64,000 nt of DNA, taken from contig OY754990.1 of assembly GCA_963576475.1 (NCBI GenBank), forward strand, positions 7,903,985 through 7,967,984. Direction: 5' to 3'. The notes below the pieces were generated by a model that did not search any database, was not told the DNA's origin, and saw only the letters and a program-made list of their open reading frames with translations. Position numbers and translations under genes: made by a program. Every line of letters starts with the position of its first letter. Within the stretch, counting starts at the first letter, position 1. This document shows, one piece after another, positions 11,263 through 21,995 of the stretch. The DNA is from Molanna angustata. Its lineage: Eukaryota; Arthropoda; Insecta; Trichoptera; Molannidae.

Positions 11263-11579
11263 ATGACGTCAGAAAATTATGTTCTTTGCCAAAAATAACT
11301 AAAAAATTAATTTGGTTGAGTATTTTAAATAGGCATTTTGCCTCGTGTGAAGGCAACTCGGCAGCCTTAGCGATTTTGTCAGAAGTGAATGCGTAGAGGA
11401 TGTAACGAAACTGCGTTAGAGAAAAGGGACGGCTGGGCCGGCTTGGCTGAATAGACCGGAAGTCAGAGAGTAGACGGAAACTGGATCTCAGGGCATTTAG
11501 TCCAAGGCGGGTATATGAGGAGATGATACTCCAACTCTTAACACATTTCCTAATGGGAATAACGGCACCAGGGTCTGAT
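11263..11579. other. unassigned sequence
   Basis: Moderately GC-rich stretch (11340-11480) with the repeat-like pieces CCTCGTGTGAAGGCAACTCG and GGGCCGGCTTGGCTGAATAG. It could be the remnant of the polyprotein body of the LINE that follows, but no reading supports this. Confidence 0.35.
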
Positions 11580-12302
11580 GTGCCTCATCGTACCTACAAA
11601 ATGGTTTTGTAAGACAGAGTATTTCATTTCCAGTTTTAAATATTTAGAGAGACGACTATTCATAGAACATACTAATTATAAATTATCTACAGAATTCTTC
11701 AAATTAAACACATTGCAAGACAGAAGGACCTTATTCGATCAACTGTTACTGTATAAAATATGCAACAACCTTATTGACTCCCCCGATTTACTAAGCACTA
11801 TCACTCCATGTACCAAACAGGCACACCCGTTCGAAAAATTTATTTCATCTACCTATTTGCCATACTAATTACAGATATCACTCGACTATTTACAGAATTC
11901 AACGTGACAATAATCTAAAATTTAAACACACTGACATTTTCCATGACTCCATAGAAACTTACCGTAAACAAATAAAGATATTTTTCAACCCAGTTCCCTA
12001 ATTCCTTCAAACAAGCTCTATCCTTCACTCCAATAATACCTCCTTTTCCCCATTTTATTTTCATTATGTATTGTATTTTTTTTATTATCAATTGTTTTTT
12101 TTTCTTCTCTTATAATTGTAATTCTTTTACCTGCTGCTCAGCATACTAGTTATTTGTAATTCATTAATTTAAATAGAAGAAAACAATATTGGCTTGTAAT
12201 AATTTTAAAAGCACCAAATGCAACGAAACAATTAACAAAGCTGTAGTTTTCTGAAATAAAATAAATAAATAAATAAATAAATAAAATAAATAAATAAATA
12301 AA
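11580..12302 (+). pseudogene. Jockey-like LINE C-terminus with 3' UTR and tail
   Basis: Plus-strand reading LNTLQDRRTLFDQLLLYKIC, NNLIDSPDLLSTI, then after a frameshift near 11850 CHTNYRYHSTIYRIQRDNNL, DIFHDSIETYRKQIKIFF and a stop at 12001. L..RR..FD...LYKI.N..IDSP.LL...., N....DIFHDS...FK..I is the shared C-terminus of Jockey-clade elements. The 3' UTR is T-rich and the tail is (AAATA/AAATAA)n at 12253-12302. Confidence 0.8.
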
Positions 12303-12324
12303 TTTCATTTAATTAATATATTTT

Positions 12325-12810
12325 GAAACTTAAACATGTCCTAAAAAACAGAGATATTCCCACATGTCTGAAAAGAAAAGTGTTTGAAACATGTATCCTG
12401 CCTGTGCTTACGTATGGTCTGGAAACTATCACGCTAACTGCGAGGACCATACAAAGATCCATGGAAAGGCAAATGATAGGCGTAAATCTAAGAGACAAAA
12501 TTAGAAACGAAGAAATCAGACGCCGGACAAAAGTTGTTGATGTCATGGATCGAGTTGCAAAACTTAAATGGCAATGGGCAGGTCATGTTGCCAGACAGGG
12601 TACGGACAGATGGGCACCCAGAATTCTAAATTGGAGACCATGGGGATATGAAAAGGGGAATAGGCCGGCCCCAGAAAAGGTGGGCCGATGATATTGTCCC
12701 TGTCGCTGGAAGCAGATGGGTTCAATAAGCCCAAAAAAGACGAGTGTAAGCTCTTAGAAGAGGCCTACATCCAGCAGTGGAGAGATGGCTGAGAAAGAAG
12801 AGGAAGAGGA
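12325..12810 (+). pseudogene. RTE-b LINE C-terminus, copy 2, frameshifted
   Basis: Same segment as 9667-10200 in the opposite orientation, beginning at nearly the same internal point (LKHVLKNRDIPTCLKRKVFE). One extra G in ATGGGGATATG at about 12642 throws the reading out of frame after ILNWRPW. The true end EEAYIQQWRDG and stop is at 12755-12792. A 12-bp deletion after ARTI removes HKLK. Confidence 0.87.
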
Positions 12811-12811
12811 A

Positions 12812-12972
12812 TTAATATATTTCATTTCATTCCATAATATTCCATTTCATTTAATTTAATTCCCTTTCATTCCATTTCATTACATCTCATTCCATTACAT
12901 CTCATTACATCTCTTTACATCTCATAACATTCCATTCCATTCCAATTCGTTCCATTCCGTTTCATGTCATGA
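12812..12972. repeat. CATTCC/CATTTC minisatellite
   Basis: Degenerate 5- to 10-bp units (TTCATTCCAT, TACATCTCAT, ATTCCATTCC) directly after the RTE-b tail. Simple-sequence expansion; the resemblance to vertebrate CATTCC satellite is coincidental. Confidence 0.85.
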
Positions 12973-13607
12973 ATGGATGGAGGGCAGACTGGAGATGCAA
13001 GTTCTTCTGAGCATCTCTCGTGGTATTAAATTGAATTATTACGGAGCTATTAGTGATTTGTAGTGTGTACGTGTGATTTCGAATTGAATATTGAAGTGGC
13101 TGCCTCTACATGGGTAGGTAGGTACATATTGTACATTATCCTTGATATGTCGGAGTACCTGTACAGTCTGAAAGGCTAGAGGCATTAGTTTGATGTGAAT
13201 TAATACCCGGTAATTAATTTTGTATTTTGGCTCCACTCGAATTGACGCCGTTCCTCAAAGTACAACCCCCCCCATTCCATACCTTATATTACACAACCTA
13301 CCCCCTTCTTCCCAGCCTTTGAACATAACCTCAATTATTCTGTTTTCAATAATACACCTACAGCATTCAAAACATCTTCAATCATTTATAATTGATGGTG
13401 TCTCTAATCTGAACTGAAATTAACCATTTCAAAAGAATATTGAAATAAAAAAATATATTGTTCTTCCTCCACCACCACCCGTTCTGCTTATGGGGACTAA
13501 TAACAGCCCCTTGCAAAACTCTGAAAGAACACATAAAGAACATATGAAGAGTCCGGAGAACTCTAAAACCTTGCAGACACTGCACTTAATGTGCCAAAGA
13601 GACATAA
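12973..13607. other. unassigned; right part probably the 3' UTR of the R1-like element
   Basis: No gene seen. 13262-13320 is C-rich on the plus strand. 13430-13607 lies immediately 3' (minus strand) of the R1-like stop codon and is likely its 3' UTR. Confidence 0.4.
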
Positions 13608-14190
13608 TCATGTGGATACAACTGGATCACTGTTCACTGATAGTGAAGATAAGAGTGCACCGAATTTAAGACAGAAAGCCCTAAAGTTGCTCTTCGTGGC
13701 TACAAGGTCCGCATGTCCAATGGGTCCAAAGAAATTCCCTCGGACATCGTCGTAGAGTTCTCGTCGGAAAGTTGACACGGAGAAGTTAGTGCATTCCCAT
13801 AGGATATGCTCAGAAGTCTGTTCAAGGTTATCACGAAGCTGAAATGAGGACGAATCGGATAAGTGAAAACGAAAGAGATAACTTTTGAAACTGCAGTATC
13901 CAGTAAGGAATTGCGTGGTCCAATAATCGAGAACAATCCACGAGGAAGAAATTCAAGTCCTCACAACGGGAAGAAATAAAAATGTCAGTCTGCCCACGGA
14001 AGAAGAAGACCAGCGACGTTGCCAAGCATCTAAAAGAGAACTCTGGGCCATGTTCTCAATCTATCCACGAACTGTGGGTAAATTTACAGATGGGAGAGAG
14101 ACACCACCCAAAATTGAGCTTAGGCCTCTACACAGGTTGTGAATTGAAGCTCGTCGCTGTGTTTCTAGATCAAGGGGAGCCATAAAAAAT
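13608..14190 (-). pseudogene. R1-like LINE C-terminus with zinc-knuckle tail, frameshifted
   Basis: Minus-strand reading QFLTGYCSFKSYLFRFHLSD, then EQTSEHILWECTNFS, RRELYDDVRGNFFGPIG, HADLVATKSNFRAF, stop at 13608. QFLTGxGxFxxYLxRF...S..C.C....T.EH.LWEC is the signature end of R1-clade non-LTR polyproteins. Here the first cysteines of the CCHC knuckle are lost (SSSFQLRD in place of C.C). Upstream (13930-14180) the reading continues only across frameshifts. Confidence 0.8.
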
Positions 14191-14209
14191 AGATAATCGA
14201 ATATTGACT

Positions 14210-14549
14210 GATCTGTACATTATATTCACTTTATTTTGTATAGCAATAATTCTGTAGATATAGTGTAATATTAAGATAAGTGTGTGTATGTGTGAATCGA
14301 GATAAGTGAAAGCGACATACCAATGCGCGAGAGAGATGGATGTAGTGTATAATATAGCTTGCGAGTGGGTAGAGCGAGCACTCTCCGATAACAGCTCTGT
14401 AGGTAGCAGATAAGTGATTGATATTGTAAATAGACACTTGTTCTATTATACACGGCTTTGATTATTTCAAGAAAGCATCCCCATATTAACAAGAGATTCC
14501 TGAGAATATTAAACTGAGTTCCAACCCCCATCTCAGTATATGTAATCAT
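14210..14549. other. unassigned; LTR-like composition
   Basis: No coding potential. GCGAGAGAGATGG, a GC-richer block with GAGTGGGTAGAGCGAGCAC, and a following TGTAAATAGACACTTG and CACGGCTTTGATTA stretch resemble an insect retrotransposon LTR. No matching second LTR or clear target duplication is visible. Confidence 0.25.
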
Positions 14550-14712
14550 ACATACATTTTTGTTTTTAAATGTCTCCTTTACATCCGAGTGCTTGCCTTC
14601 TGGTAAAGGACAATATGTTTATTTTTTAATTCTGTATCTATCTTTGTTTGTATCACATGATTGCGTATTTTGAATATGTATTGTTCTATATAAATAAAAT
14701 AAAAAAAACTGG
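14550..14712 (+). mobile_element. retroposon 3' UTR and poly(A)-like tail
   Basis: Contains GTAAAGGACAATATGT and a T-rich 3' UTR ending in ATAAATAAAATAAAAAAAA at 14690-14708. No coding part is retained. Confidence 0.5.
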
Positions 14713-14772
14713 TAAGACTGAGGTTTGGTTTAACTACAATAGTAATCTTATTTCATTTTTGGCTTGTTGCTC

Positions 14773-15395
14773 AGTTCAGGGGTGACATCAGCGAGAACAC
14801 TGTCACCTCATTTATAAGGACTGTTGCTTTCATTGTTTACAAATAAACTAATTTCTCGATAGATGGCGTTACAAAAAGGTTTCGACGCTACTTTATAGAT
14901 GGCAATAGTAGTCATGTCCTAATTTCAGGTGATCTGTTACTCATTTTTCAAATATATAGAATTTTCACAATAATGGTGTTGATAAGGGAACTCTATCTCT
15001 CTTCTGGGTCACAATCCTATGATTGGTCTGCACCAAACATTCGATCTTTCCACTTAACTCTATCGTCCGCCAGTCTCTTCATCTCTTTGTAGCTGCTACA
15101 GCGCACGTCACCGATTATCTGGTCTATATAGTTGTTTCTGGGGCGACCTCTACAGTTACCCCCATCAATCATTCCTTCGACGATGGTAAAAAGCAGGCCT
15201 GGGTGCCGGAGGTTGTGGCCTATCCAAGTTTAAACTCTATAAGAAGGCATAATTGGTGAACGTTAGTGATCAAGTAAACCAGCCGATGACAGGTCGTGAG
15301 TCCTGTAGGTGACTTGAGTTACTGGTCATTCGGTAATATTCCAACTTCGTCTCTATTAAGATGTTTAAAAGTTTGTCAATGAAATAGTTGAAATT
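14773..15395 (-). mobile_element. rep-Z copy, reverse, interrupted by an RTE-e insertion
   Basis: Reverse of the 30335-30725 copy: AGGGGTGACATC at the left, then AACGCC-type block GATAGATGGCGTTACAAAAA, then after a 236-bp insert GGCATAATTGGTGAACG, CCAGCCGATGACAGGTCGTG and CTTCGTCTCTATTAAGATG. The insert is flanked by AACTCTAT on both sides (14989-14996 and 15233-15240). Confidence 0.8.
14997..15232 (-). pseudogene. RTE-e LINE 3' end inserted in rep-Z with 8-bp duplication
   Basis: Minus-strand reading WIGHNLRHPGLLFTIVEGMI, RGRPRNNYIDQIIGDV, MKRLADDRVKWK, then a stop. G.L..TIVEG...G...RGRPR..YI.QI..D, LA.DR..W+ is the textbook C-terminus of RTE-clade elements, different in sequence from RTE-a to RTE-d. 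Only about 75 codons remain. An identical AACTCTAT flanks both ends. No clear tail is seen. Confidence 0.85.
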
Positions 15396-15482
15396 TTCAG
15401 AACGAGCAACTTACCGGTAAATTAGTGACAGTTGAAAAGTATCCGCCGGAGCTTACCCAAAAACAAAGCTAATAAATAAATT
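15396..15482. other. unassigned spacer
   Basis: No feature seen. Confidence 0.3.
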
Positions 15483-15690
15483 TGTTGTGTCATGGCTGGA
15501 TTACTGTAATTCTATTAATGGTGGTTTGACCAAGTATCAGCTTGATAGTATGCAAATTATTTAGCGCAGCGCAATTCAATATTTAGTGCAGCTTCGCGGT
15601 TGATATATGGAGATGTCAAAACATGTCACAATACAACTCTCCTTAACAAACTTATCTTGACTTTCACTGTAATAAGACATCGAGACATAG
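15483..15690 (+). pseudogene. L2/CR1-like reverse-transcriptase fragment
   Basis: Plus-strand reading SWLDYCNSINGGLTKYQLDSMQI, with breaks, then an AARLIYGD-like stretch and TLLNKLIL. WLDYCNS...L......LQ..Q..AAR is the motif that follows the polymerase palm in L2/CR1-type elements (compare RLDYCN at 7795-8355). The fragment is very short and carries several stops. Confidence 0.6.
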
Positions 15691-16879
15691 TCATTATAGT
15701 TTTACTTTTATTCCTTACACATCAGTTCTTGTAAGCTTGAGTTCAATATCTACAAGGCGTTTTAACGCTCTTCTTCGGAGTTTTCTTATAATATGTTCAA
15801 CAAGCGTTTTTTCAGAGTTGACGGGTGGTGATTGATGGTAAAGATGATTTTAATTGTGGAATAAGGAGCCATTGACCTCGGGTATCCCACCACGAAATTT
15901 TCGGCAGTGCATAAATACGTAGATATAAACTCGGATTTTTCTTCTTGTGCCGCTGCTAACGTCCTCAGCCACAGCGGTCGGACTGCATCAAAGCAGTGGC
16001 AGGGAGCAATTGAAAGTGGTGTGCCCAGAAAAGGGAGAAGTGGAAGAAGAGGGGAGAGGCAACACTGGATGCAAACTGGCTGATGATGAAGAAGAATATA
16101 TTTGATTTGATTTGGGACGCACGTCATATCAACTAGACCAACGTAGTTAACAAGTCTCTTTTCTATGATTTTGAAATAAAAAATCGCACCAGAGATATTT
16201 ATGGCAGGTATTATGGCGGACATTAGGACCTGGTTGATCTATTTCGTGTGAGCCTTTATATTTGTTGACGTGATGATTGTGAGTGCAGAATACTGAGATT
16301 GTGTACCTAGTCGTATTTAATGTGGAACGGGAACTATCATCTGGTTCACAATTACGTATATGTCACTAAATATTATAAACTGCTAGCAGTGATCTACTTG
16401 AAGAGGAAAATTGAAGCCTGAGGCCCCCTCAATCCTTGTATTTGTCTCTGAATACGATGATGTATGACTGTATGTGTCTTAATTTAAACTTTATTTTACG
16501 AGTTCATTCATCTCTTATTCCAGACCGAATTCCGACAGTATAAAATATCCCAATTAATCCAGTTTAATCTCTTGATCTTCCCAGATGGTCTTATAAAACT
16601 CAAATTAACTTAAACGGACTCGATTTAACCCGAACAGTTATTATAATCTCGGCTTATTTCACACTGTTTTGCGCTAATCTATTAATCTGTCGGAGGAGGC
16701 GCCCGTGTTTGGCGCTTTGGGCGATTGCACAGGGCGATCGTGCCTCAGACCTGCCCCTGCGCCGCCAGTAGTTTCAGGGGAATAAATGTTAATTCTTTGG
16801 TCGGGAAAATTGTAAAAATAATAATGTGAGCAGGGATCTAGTTATCCGCTGAGGGTAGAGGAGGATATTTTCTCTACAA
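15691..16879. other. unassigned sequence
   Basis: No gene seen. 15880-16080 has mixed composition with a GAAGTGGAAGAAGAGG purine tract. 16690-16790 is a GC-rich island (GGAGGAGGCGCCCGTG, CCTGCGCCGCCAGTAG) that stands out from the surroundings and might be conserved intronic sequence. A 145-codon minus reading at 15786-16223 shows no recognisable motif. Confidence 0.4.
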
Positions 16880-17215
16880 GCCAGTATTTAAAAAGAGCCG
16901 TCGGACGTTTGATTACGAAATTCTTTCACATAGGAGGGTTTACTTTTGCCACATTTCACGTACTTTTTACTGTTGTATATAATATGCATCTTTATGTTTT
17001 TATAGGATTTGTATAATTTTGTCTTATTTTTAAAGTTTTTTTTACTGTTTTTATCTCGGATGCTTTTATATGTTTGTGTGAAATATTTATGAACTTCACA
17101 TGTTGTGTTCACTTTCAATAGGATGTTGACATTATATAAAATTATTAAGATATACTTTCTTGTATGCGATTGTCAATGTCTGTAAGTGTCCCAAATAAAA
17201 TAAAATAAAATAAAG
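16880..17215 (+). mobile_element. LINE 3' UTR with AAATA tail
   Basis: AT-rich, non-coding, ending in CCCAAATAAAATAAAATAAA at 17194-17213, the tail form shared with other LINE ends here. The family cannot be set without its coding part. Confidence 0.5.
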
Positions 17216-17404
17216 ATTTGTATTTTTTTACTTTACATGTAGAAATTTTATTGTCAAAAACTATTGAAGTTATAAATTTAAAATATATAAGTATATTATT
17301 TAACTATATCGCGAGTAAATATTACAGTCAGTATTTCTTGCAGTTGTAATGTATTATAATGATAGAAATAGCCGTGATTTAAATAATAGCAGCTATTTTT
17401 GTGA

Positions 17405-17562
17405 ATCAGTCATAGATAACACTGGCCATTGACGCATATTAACGAGCATATATGAGACGATGCATGGGTATAAAGGAAGTCAGGAATGTGTGCAAAAAAA
17501 TAGGAGTATGGCGTTCAGTTCTCTCTGTTTACTCCGTAAGGGACATGGCGTGATGGTATAAA
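17405..17562 (+). mobile_element. RTE-a 3' end fragment
   Basis: Plus-strand pieces MRRCMGIKEVRNVCKK and VWRSVLSVYSVRDMA, then the tail GACATGGCGTGATGGTATAA. Only the last 45 or so codons remain. Confidence 0.8.
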
Positions 17563-17574
17563 TGTATTATTGTA

Positions 17575-17640
17575 ATTATATTTTTCTAAAATTAACCTCC
17601 TTGTGAATGCATATTTTCAGTATTCACGGAAATATAAGTC
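17575..17640 (-). mobile_element. rep-H fragment
   Basis: Minus strand matches the middle of rep-H: ATGCATTCACAAGGAGGTTA and the AAAATATA flank, as at 61850-61880. A small relic. Confidence 0.5.
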
Positions 17641-17782
17641 ATTTATAACAAGTTTTAGCCTGTCGCTATATATTGAAGCCATTAATAAAAAGCTTTTGAA
17701 ATAGTAAGTTTATACTTAAATAAAGATAAGCAGTGAAAGACCTTACAGAAAGAAAGATAAATGCTGGTTCACAATTAAATTT

Positions 17783-19080
17783 ATTTTTTTTTGCCCTTCA
17801 CCAGAGGTTGGTGTTCTTCGGCATAAACACAGCATAATATTGTTTATTGTGTAATTCAAAGACTGTACGACTATACAGTCCTAAATCTTTAAACTGTTGA
17901 CATTGATAAAATTAAAAATCATTCTTAATGTATGAGGACTAAGGCATGACAGGAGCGTCTCAATACTGGTCGGGAGTGGGTTCATTTTAATGTATAGTTC
18001 ACGGGTTGGGAATTTTTGACAGTTAAAAAATACATGATTCAAATCTTCCTCTTCATCACGTCCACAATCACAAATAGGTTAATTTTATACAGATGACTTT
18101 TTATACAACAGTGTCCAATTCGCATTCTACAAACTGTTGACACTGTACGCTTATCAAATTTCATATCATAGAACCATGGTCTAGTTGGAATAGAACTTTG
18201 GATCGCAGAGAAATGTTTCCCTTTTAATGCTGATGATGTAATCCAACATCTAGACCAGTTGTTATATAAATTTATTTTAGGGATTGCCAAGATGTCAGCT
18301 GTTGGAATGGGATAAATAATACTAATTGAGATATTAGTGTTATCAGAGGCTTTTTTAGCAAGAGAGTCTGCTTTTTCATTGCCTATGATTCCGCAATGAC
18401 TTGGAATCCAGGCTAGAGTTACTTGTTTATGGTTAAGATGTAACTGATGGAGAATTTTTCTTATGTTCAGACATATCTGGTCTTCGGGTGAAGAGAATGG
18501 AGAATTATCAATTTTTTTTAATATGCTGAGGAAGTCTGACAGGATAAGGGAGTTTTGTAATCCTAGAGTCTGAATGATTTTTAGAGCCTCTAATATCGCA
18601 ATAGACTCAGCCGTGAAAACAGAACATTATTTGTGTAAGGATAAAGTGTGTTCAATGGAGTAATGTGAGTTATACACTGCTGATCCTGAAGAATGAGAAG
18701 TAGGAGATCTTGAGGCATCTGTATAAAATAAATTCCACCCTTTCCAATCCGAATCAATAATATTTTGAAATATTTTATTAGCATTGTTAGTGCTATCTAT
18801 ACCAAATGATTGGACTACCTCAGGGCGAAATATTAAATAGTCAAAATCACCAGAATACAATGGGAGAGTTGTATACTGGTAAACCCGAGGTAAAACATCC
18901 TTTAACGTCACATAGCTATTAATCAAAAGTGAATAGGGTTTATTATATGTTGAATTTTCTCCTGTTATTGTTTCTAATAGGTTTTTTATGAGGAGTATGA
19001 GAGGATGTGATTTAAACGAGTAACACTTGAGGAAGAATTTATCGGAGCATAATTGTCTTCTCAATTGTAATGTCAACTTT
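17783..19080 (-). pseudogene. LINE with RNase H domain (Jockey/I-like), nearly intact C-terminal part
   Basis: Minus-strand reading from about 19076. WNLFYTDASRSP is the first RNase H aspartate motif. After an in-frame stop near 18625 come FTAESIAILEAL (catalytic Glu) and LILSDFLSILK (SD motif). Then TLAWIPSHCGIIGNEKADSL holds the final His and Asp of RNase H. Downstream come RMRIGHC and, after a one-base frameshift near 18078, CDCGRDEEDLNHVFFNC, a CCHC-type zinc knuckle, with a stop at 17881. All RNase H catalytic residues are recognisable. The reverse transcriptase proper is truncated at 19080. The two lesions prevent expression. Confidence 0.88.
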
Positions 19081-19085
19081 CACAT

Positions 19086-19789
19086 AAATTAAAGAAACAA
19101 TTTAAAAATCAAGCAATTTCGAAATGCAAGCTCTCACGGTAGATGTTGGTAACTACGATGAAATGTCGAGCGCTTCCTGGCCTTTCAAACCCTCGGGAGG
19201 GTAGTTAAATAAGTGGATAAGTACCTCTTGAAATGTGTATTTTTGTCGATCTTTTGGTAGGTTATTGACCTCGTCCTTGTGCAAATTGCACGTCAGCAAA
19301 ATGTACTTGCGTTGTACCAATTCGCCGCTAAGCATTCACAGATAACAGCAGTCATTCCCGTAACGTATTCACGGATAATAATCGCCATTGAACAAATCGC
19401 TCACTTTTAACGCTGCAGTGTTCAAAATGAATCGCCGCGAATGAACCAAACCGTCCCAGAAGCACCCACAGCTAGTGTACGTCTGGAGGGAAACGGGGAG
19501 GATGTGGGACGGGGACCATAATATAGACCCACGGCTTTTAAAAACCGCCCCAAAGTGGTGAAAAGTTACCAACATCACGTGGGCGGGTGGGACTAACGGA
19601 CCCCGGTGTGGAACTGCTTCCAATAACGCGAATATTTTTTCATCAGCCCAATGTCATCAATCTTTCCACCGGACTAATTGACTGCCATTGAAGGCAGTTC
19701 AGATAATTATGAGATCAGCTGCTGCTTCATCGTACAGATATAACACCATCATGTGGTGTCCCTCACAAATTATCAAATAAATTATTTGT
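19086..19789. other. unassigned, GC-richer unique-looking sequence
   Basis: No gene proven. 19420-19620 is notably GC-rich (GGGAAACGGGGAGGATGTGG, CACGTGGGCGGGTGGGAC) with short readings on the minus strand and no recognisable motif or splice context. Its contrast with the AT-rich TE debris makes conserved intronic DNA possible. Confidence 0.4.
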
Positions 19790-20118
19790 ACATAAACACC
19801 CTTACGCCACGTCCCTCCTAAAGCGAGCAGAGAGAATCGAAAACCACAACGTTTCAATGTGGTCGCAGACGTCTTGTCACATAAAAAAGAATTAAATAAA
19901 TCCCACAATACATGCTCATCGATTGATCAAGCTTTTTACGTTTCCTTCTTTCAAAATATCATTCACATGGTCATGCCATCTCTTTCTGGGGCGGCCCCTG
20001 CTGTTCACTCAATATCTCATACCCTTGTGTATTTTAACCACCTCAGGGCTTTTAGCTTTCATGTTATAATATCTTTATTTATCTTGCATTCTCTCATTTT
20101 TTATTCTATCATAAATTA
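19790..20118 (-). pseudogene. RTE-a LINE, 3' half of a degenerate copy
   Basis: On the minus strand: tail GGGACGTGGCGTAAGGGTG, then the complement of CACATGGTCATGCCATCTC (GRPxKxWHDHVND region) and an IYDRIKNE-like stretch. It is cut at about 20118 and continues at 20425 after an insert. Confidence 0.75.
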
Positions 20119-20424
20119 TTCTAGAACTTTTTTTTATTTATGTATATGTTTTGAAAAATGCGCATCGTACCTACAATGATAAAAATTTAACATAAGTAAT
20201 TGTAACTTAATCAATAATCACCCCATCATTGATTTCATGTTGCATGTTTCCACTGCTGGTAAAAAAACAATAAATTATTGCTGTCTAATGTGACTTCTGA
20301 AAAGGATCCTGGACACTGGACACACAGAATATGTCCACGGACCTATGTAATCCTTTCCAAATTATAATATGTGGTAAATCATCGGTATGATAATCTTCAA
20401 TGCTATTCTTCTGAATGATCTCAT
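20119..20424. other. unassigned insert inside RTE-a
   Basis: About 305 bp with no homology to RTE-a between two RTE-a halves. It begins with a T run (TTTTTTTTATTTATG), as a reversed poly(A) tail would, and contains AAAGGATCCTGGACACTGGA. Probably a retroposed sequence in minus orientation. Confidence 0.4.
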
Positions 20425-20515
20425 TTCTACAGCATTTATTCTAATTTGATGTGTATTTTGCCACGTCCAAGTTTCACTGGCAAACGTCTATGTAGAAACT
20501 ACAATTGCATTATAA
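20425..20515 (-). pseudogene. RTE-a LINE, upstream half of the interrupted copy
   Basis: Minus-strand NAVEMRSFRR-like and ETWTWQNTHQI-like pieces (complement of CATTTCTACAGCATTTATTC and CCACGTCCAAGTTTC), continuing 19790-20118. Confidence 0.7.
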
Positions 20516-20939
20516 TATTTTAAAGTATAACTTGAAAACTGAACCTATTCTAGAATACACGCGGTTCTATGAATCGCGGAGTGTCGTACGGAGCGTTTTA
20601 CAGCCCAAAGTCTTTGAATGCACAAGAGTCTCATATAGCGCTTAACGTCTTCATATACCGCAGTCGTTGAGAGGAAAAAAACGCTGGTGGCTATTTTTTT
20701 TTCTTCCTTTCCTTTTACATCGCTTTATACTTGATAGGGAACGAAGGGAGACGTTTTACATTTTTAACGTCCTACAAGCTTCTCCACGTTACTTTCTGCA
20801 AAAGTATACGCCAGTTTGTCACAAAAAATCTTGGAAATTCAAAACTATCGAAGAACATTTTTAAATATACCTACAGTCGTAAGTCGTAAGGGATAGAAAC
20901 GTCAAAAAACAAATCATTTTAATGGCTGTTTTTTTTATA
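20516..20939. other. unassigned sequence
   Basis: No gene seen. 20560-20680 is GC-richer (CGGAGTGTCGTACGGAGCG). Nothing diagnostic. Confidence 0.35.
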
Positions 20940-21462
20940 TTCCCTAGGAGTGCCTCGGGACAGTAAAACAATTGGCTGCCATAGAAAAAAACATTATATT
21001 GAAATGCATAGACAGCGCACGATATAAATATCGCCAAATAACTTGAATCAGGATTCCGGGTGCGCAGAGCGCAAATTTGTGTGTTTTGCTTGCAAATCGC
21101 CCCCTTCTTGGCGAAATGGCTCAAGATATTTGACGCCAACGAAATTCTAACAGCCAGTGTATGAAAATAAAAACATCGTTGGTTTATAGAGAATAAGGAC
21201 ATTTTGAAAATACATTATGAAAAGAATAATTGCCGTTTCACAGTGAAATTATTGAATTTTTCTTTTTACATATCTTATTTGTATATAATTGAATTACAGG
21301 AAATTTGTAAATTTGTATAATACAATTCTTGTTAAAAATTGAAATGCAAAATAATTGACAGCTAAAAAATCATAGAGAATTGACAAGCGACATAATTTTG
21401 TTTTTTCTATGGCAGCCATTTGTTTTACTGCCCCGAGACAGTCCTTATTCCCTTCCTTTTTT
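20940..21462. repeat. inverted repeat pair, about 65-bp arms, 385-bp interior
   Basis: Left arm 20940-21008 contains CGGGACAGTAAAACAATTGG and GGCTGCCATAGAAAAAA. The right arm 21396-21462 contains the reverse complement with a few changes (TTTTCTATGGCAGCC, GTTTTACTGCCCCGAGACAG). This is the structure expected of a non-autonomous DNA transposon. The interior has no coding region. Confidence 0.65.
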
Positions 21463-21484
21463 AATATTAGTATGAAAAAGATAA

Positions 21485-21570
21485 GTCTGGCACCTGTGGC
21501 GTAGTGGTTACGTTTACCAGCGCGCATCCCTTTTCTATGGGTGAAAATTGCAAAAATAAACACATGTGTA
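21485..21570 (+). mobile_element. tRNA-like SINE head fragment
   Basis: CTGTGGCGTAGTGGTTACG is a good Pol III box A, followed by CAGCGCGCATCCC. The expected box B is not preserved. It sits directly upstream of the RTE-c fragment. Confidence 0.4.
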
Positions 21571-21575
21571 TTGAC

Positions 21576-21995
21576 AGTAAGGTCAGAATATATAAGACAT
21601 GTGTGCGACCGATCATGACGTAGGTATGCTGTGGAAACACGAGCAGATACCGTACGAACCAAGGGGCTCCTAAGGACAACGGAGATGAAGGTCCTAAGGT
21701 TAATCACTGGTAAAATTCTCCGAGATCGTGTTCGCAATGTTCAAATAAGGAAAACATGTGGAATACAGGACATCGTCCGATGGAGTAGATCCAGAAGAAG
21801 GCATTGGAGGGACCACGTAGCCAGGATGGACAGTGATAGACTTGCAAATATAGCTGCGAACGAAATTCCTTCTGGCCGCCGCCTACCCGGTAGACCACCC
21901 AAGAGATGGAAGTATAGCTGGACTTCGTCATCCCAGGAGGCATAGTCTCTAAAGAACAGACCAACTAGGTCTACTAAACGAAGAATAAGAAGAAA
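21576..21995 (+). pseudogene. RTE-c LINE C-terminus
   Basis: Plus-strand reading VRIYKTCVRPIMT, a break near 21620, then AVETRADTVRTKG, MKVLRLITGKILRDRVRN, RWSRSRRRHWRDHVARM, LPGRPPKRWKYSWTSSSQEA and stop at 21945. A (GA)A-rich tail follows. YKTC..P...Y..E, LR.I.GK...DR.RN..I, W..HVARM, GRPPKRW is the RTE C-terminal order. A sister copy is at 55505-55760. Confidence 0.82.

Noticed and set aside
12812..12972. Similarity to human satellite II/III (CATTCC)
   Set aside because: Degenerate simple repeat adjoining a LINE tail; convergent simple sequence.
14210..14549. Complete LTR retrotransposon
   Set aside because: LTR-like composition only; no second LTR, primer-binding site, gag or pol nearby.
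15786..16223. 145-codon minus ORF
   Set aside because: No recognisable domain, no splice signals in phase, composition like flanking non-coding DNA; cannot be supported as a gene.
21294..21737. 147-codon minus ORF
   Set aside because: Covers the arm of an inverted repeat, a SINE head and the antisense of RTE-c; a chance opening.
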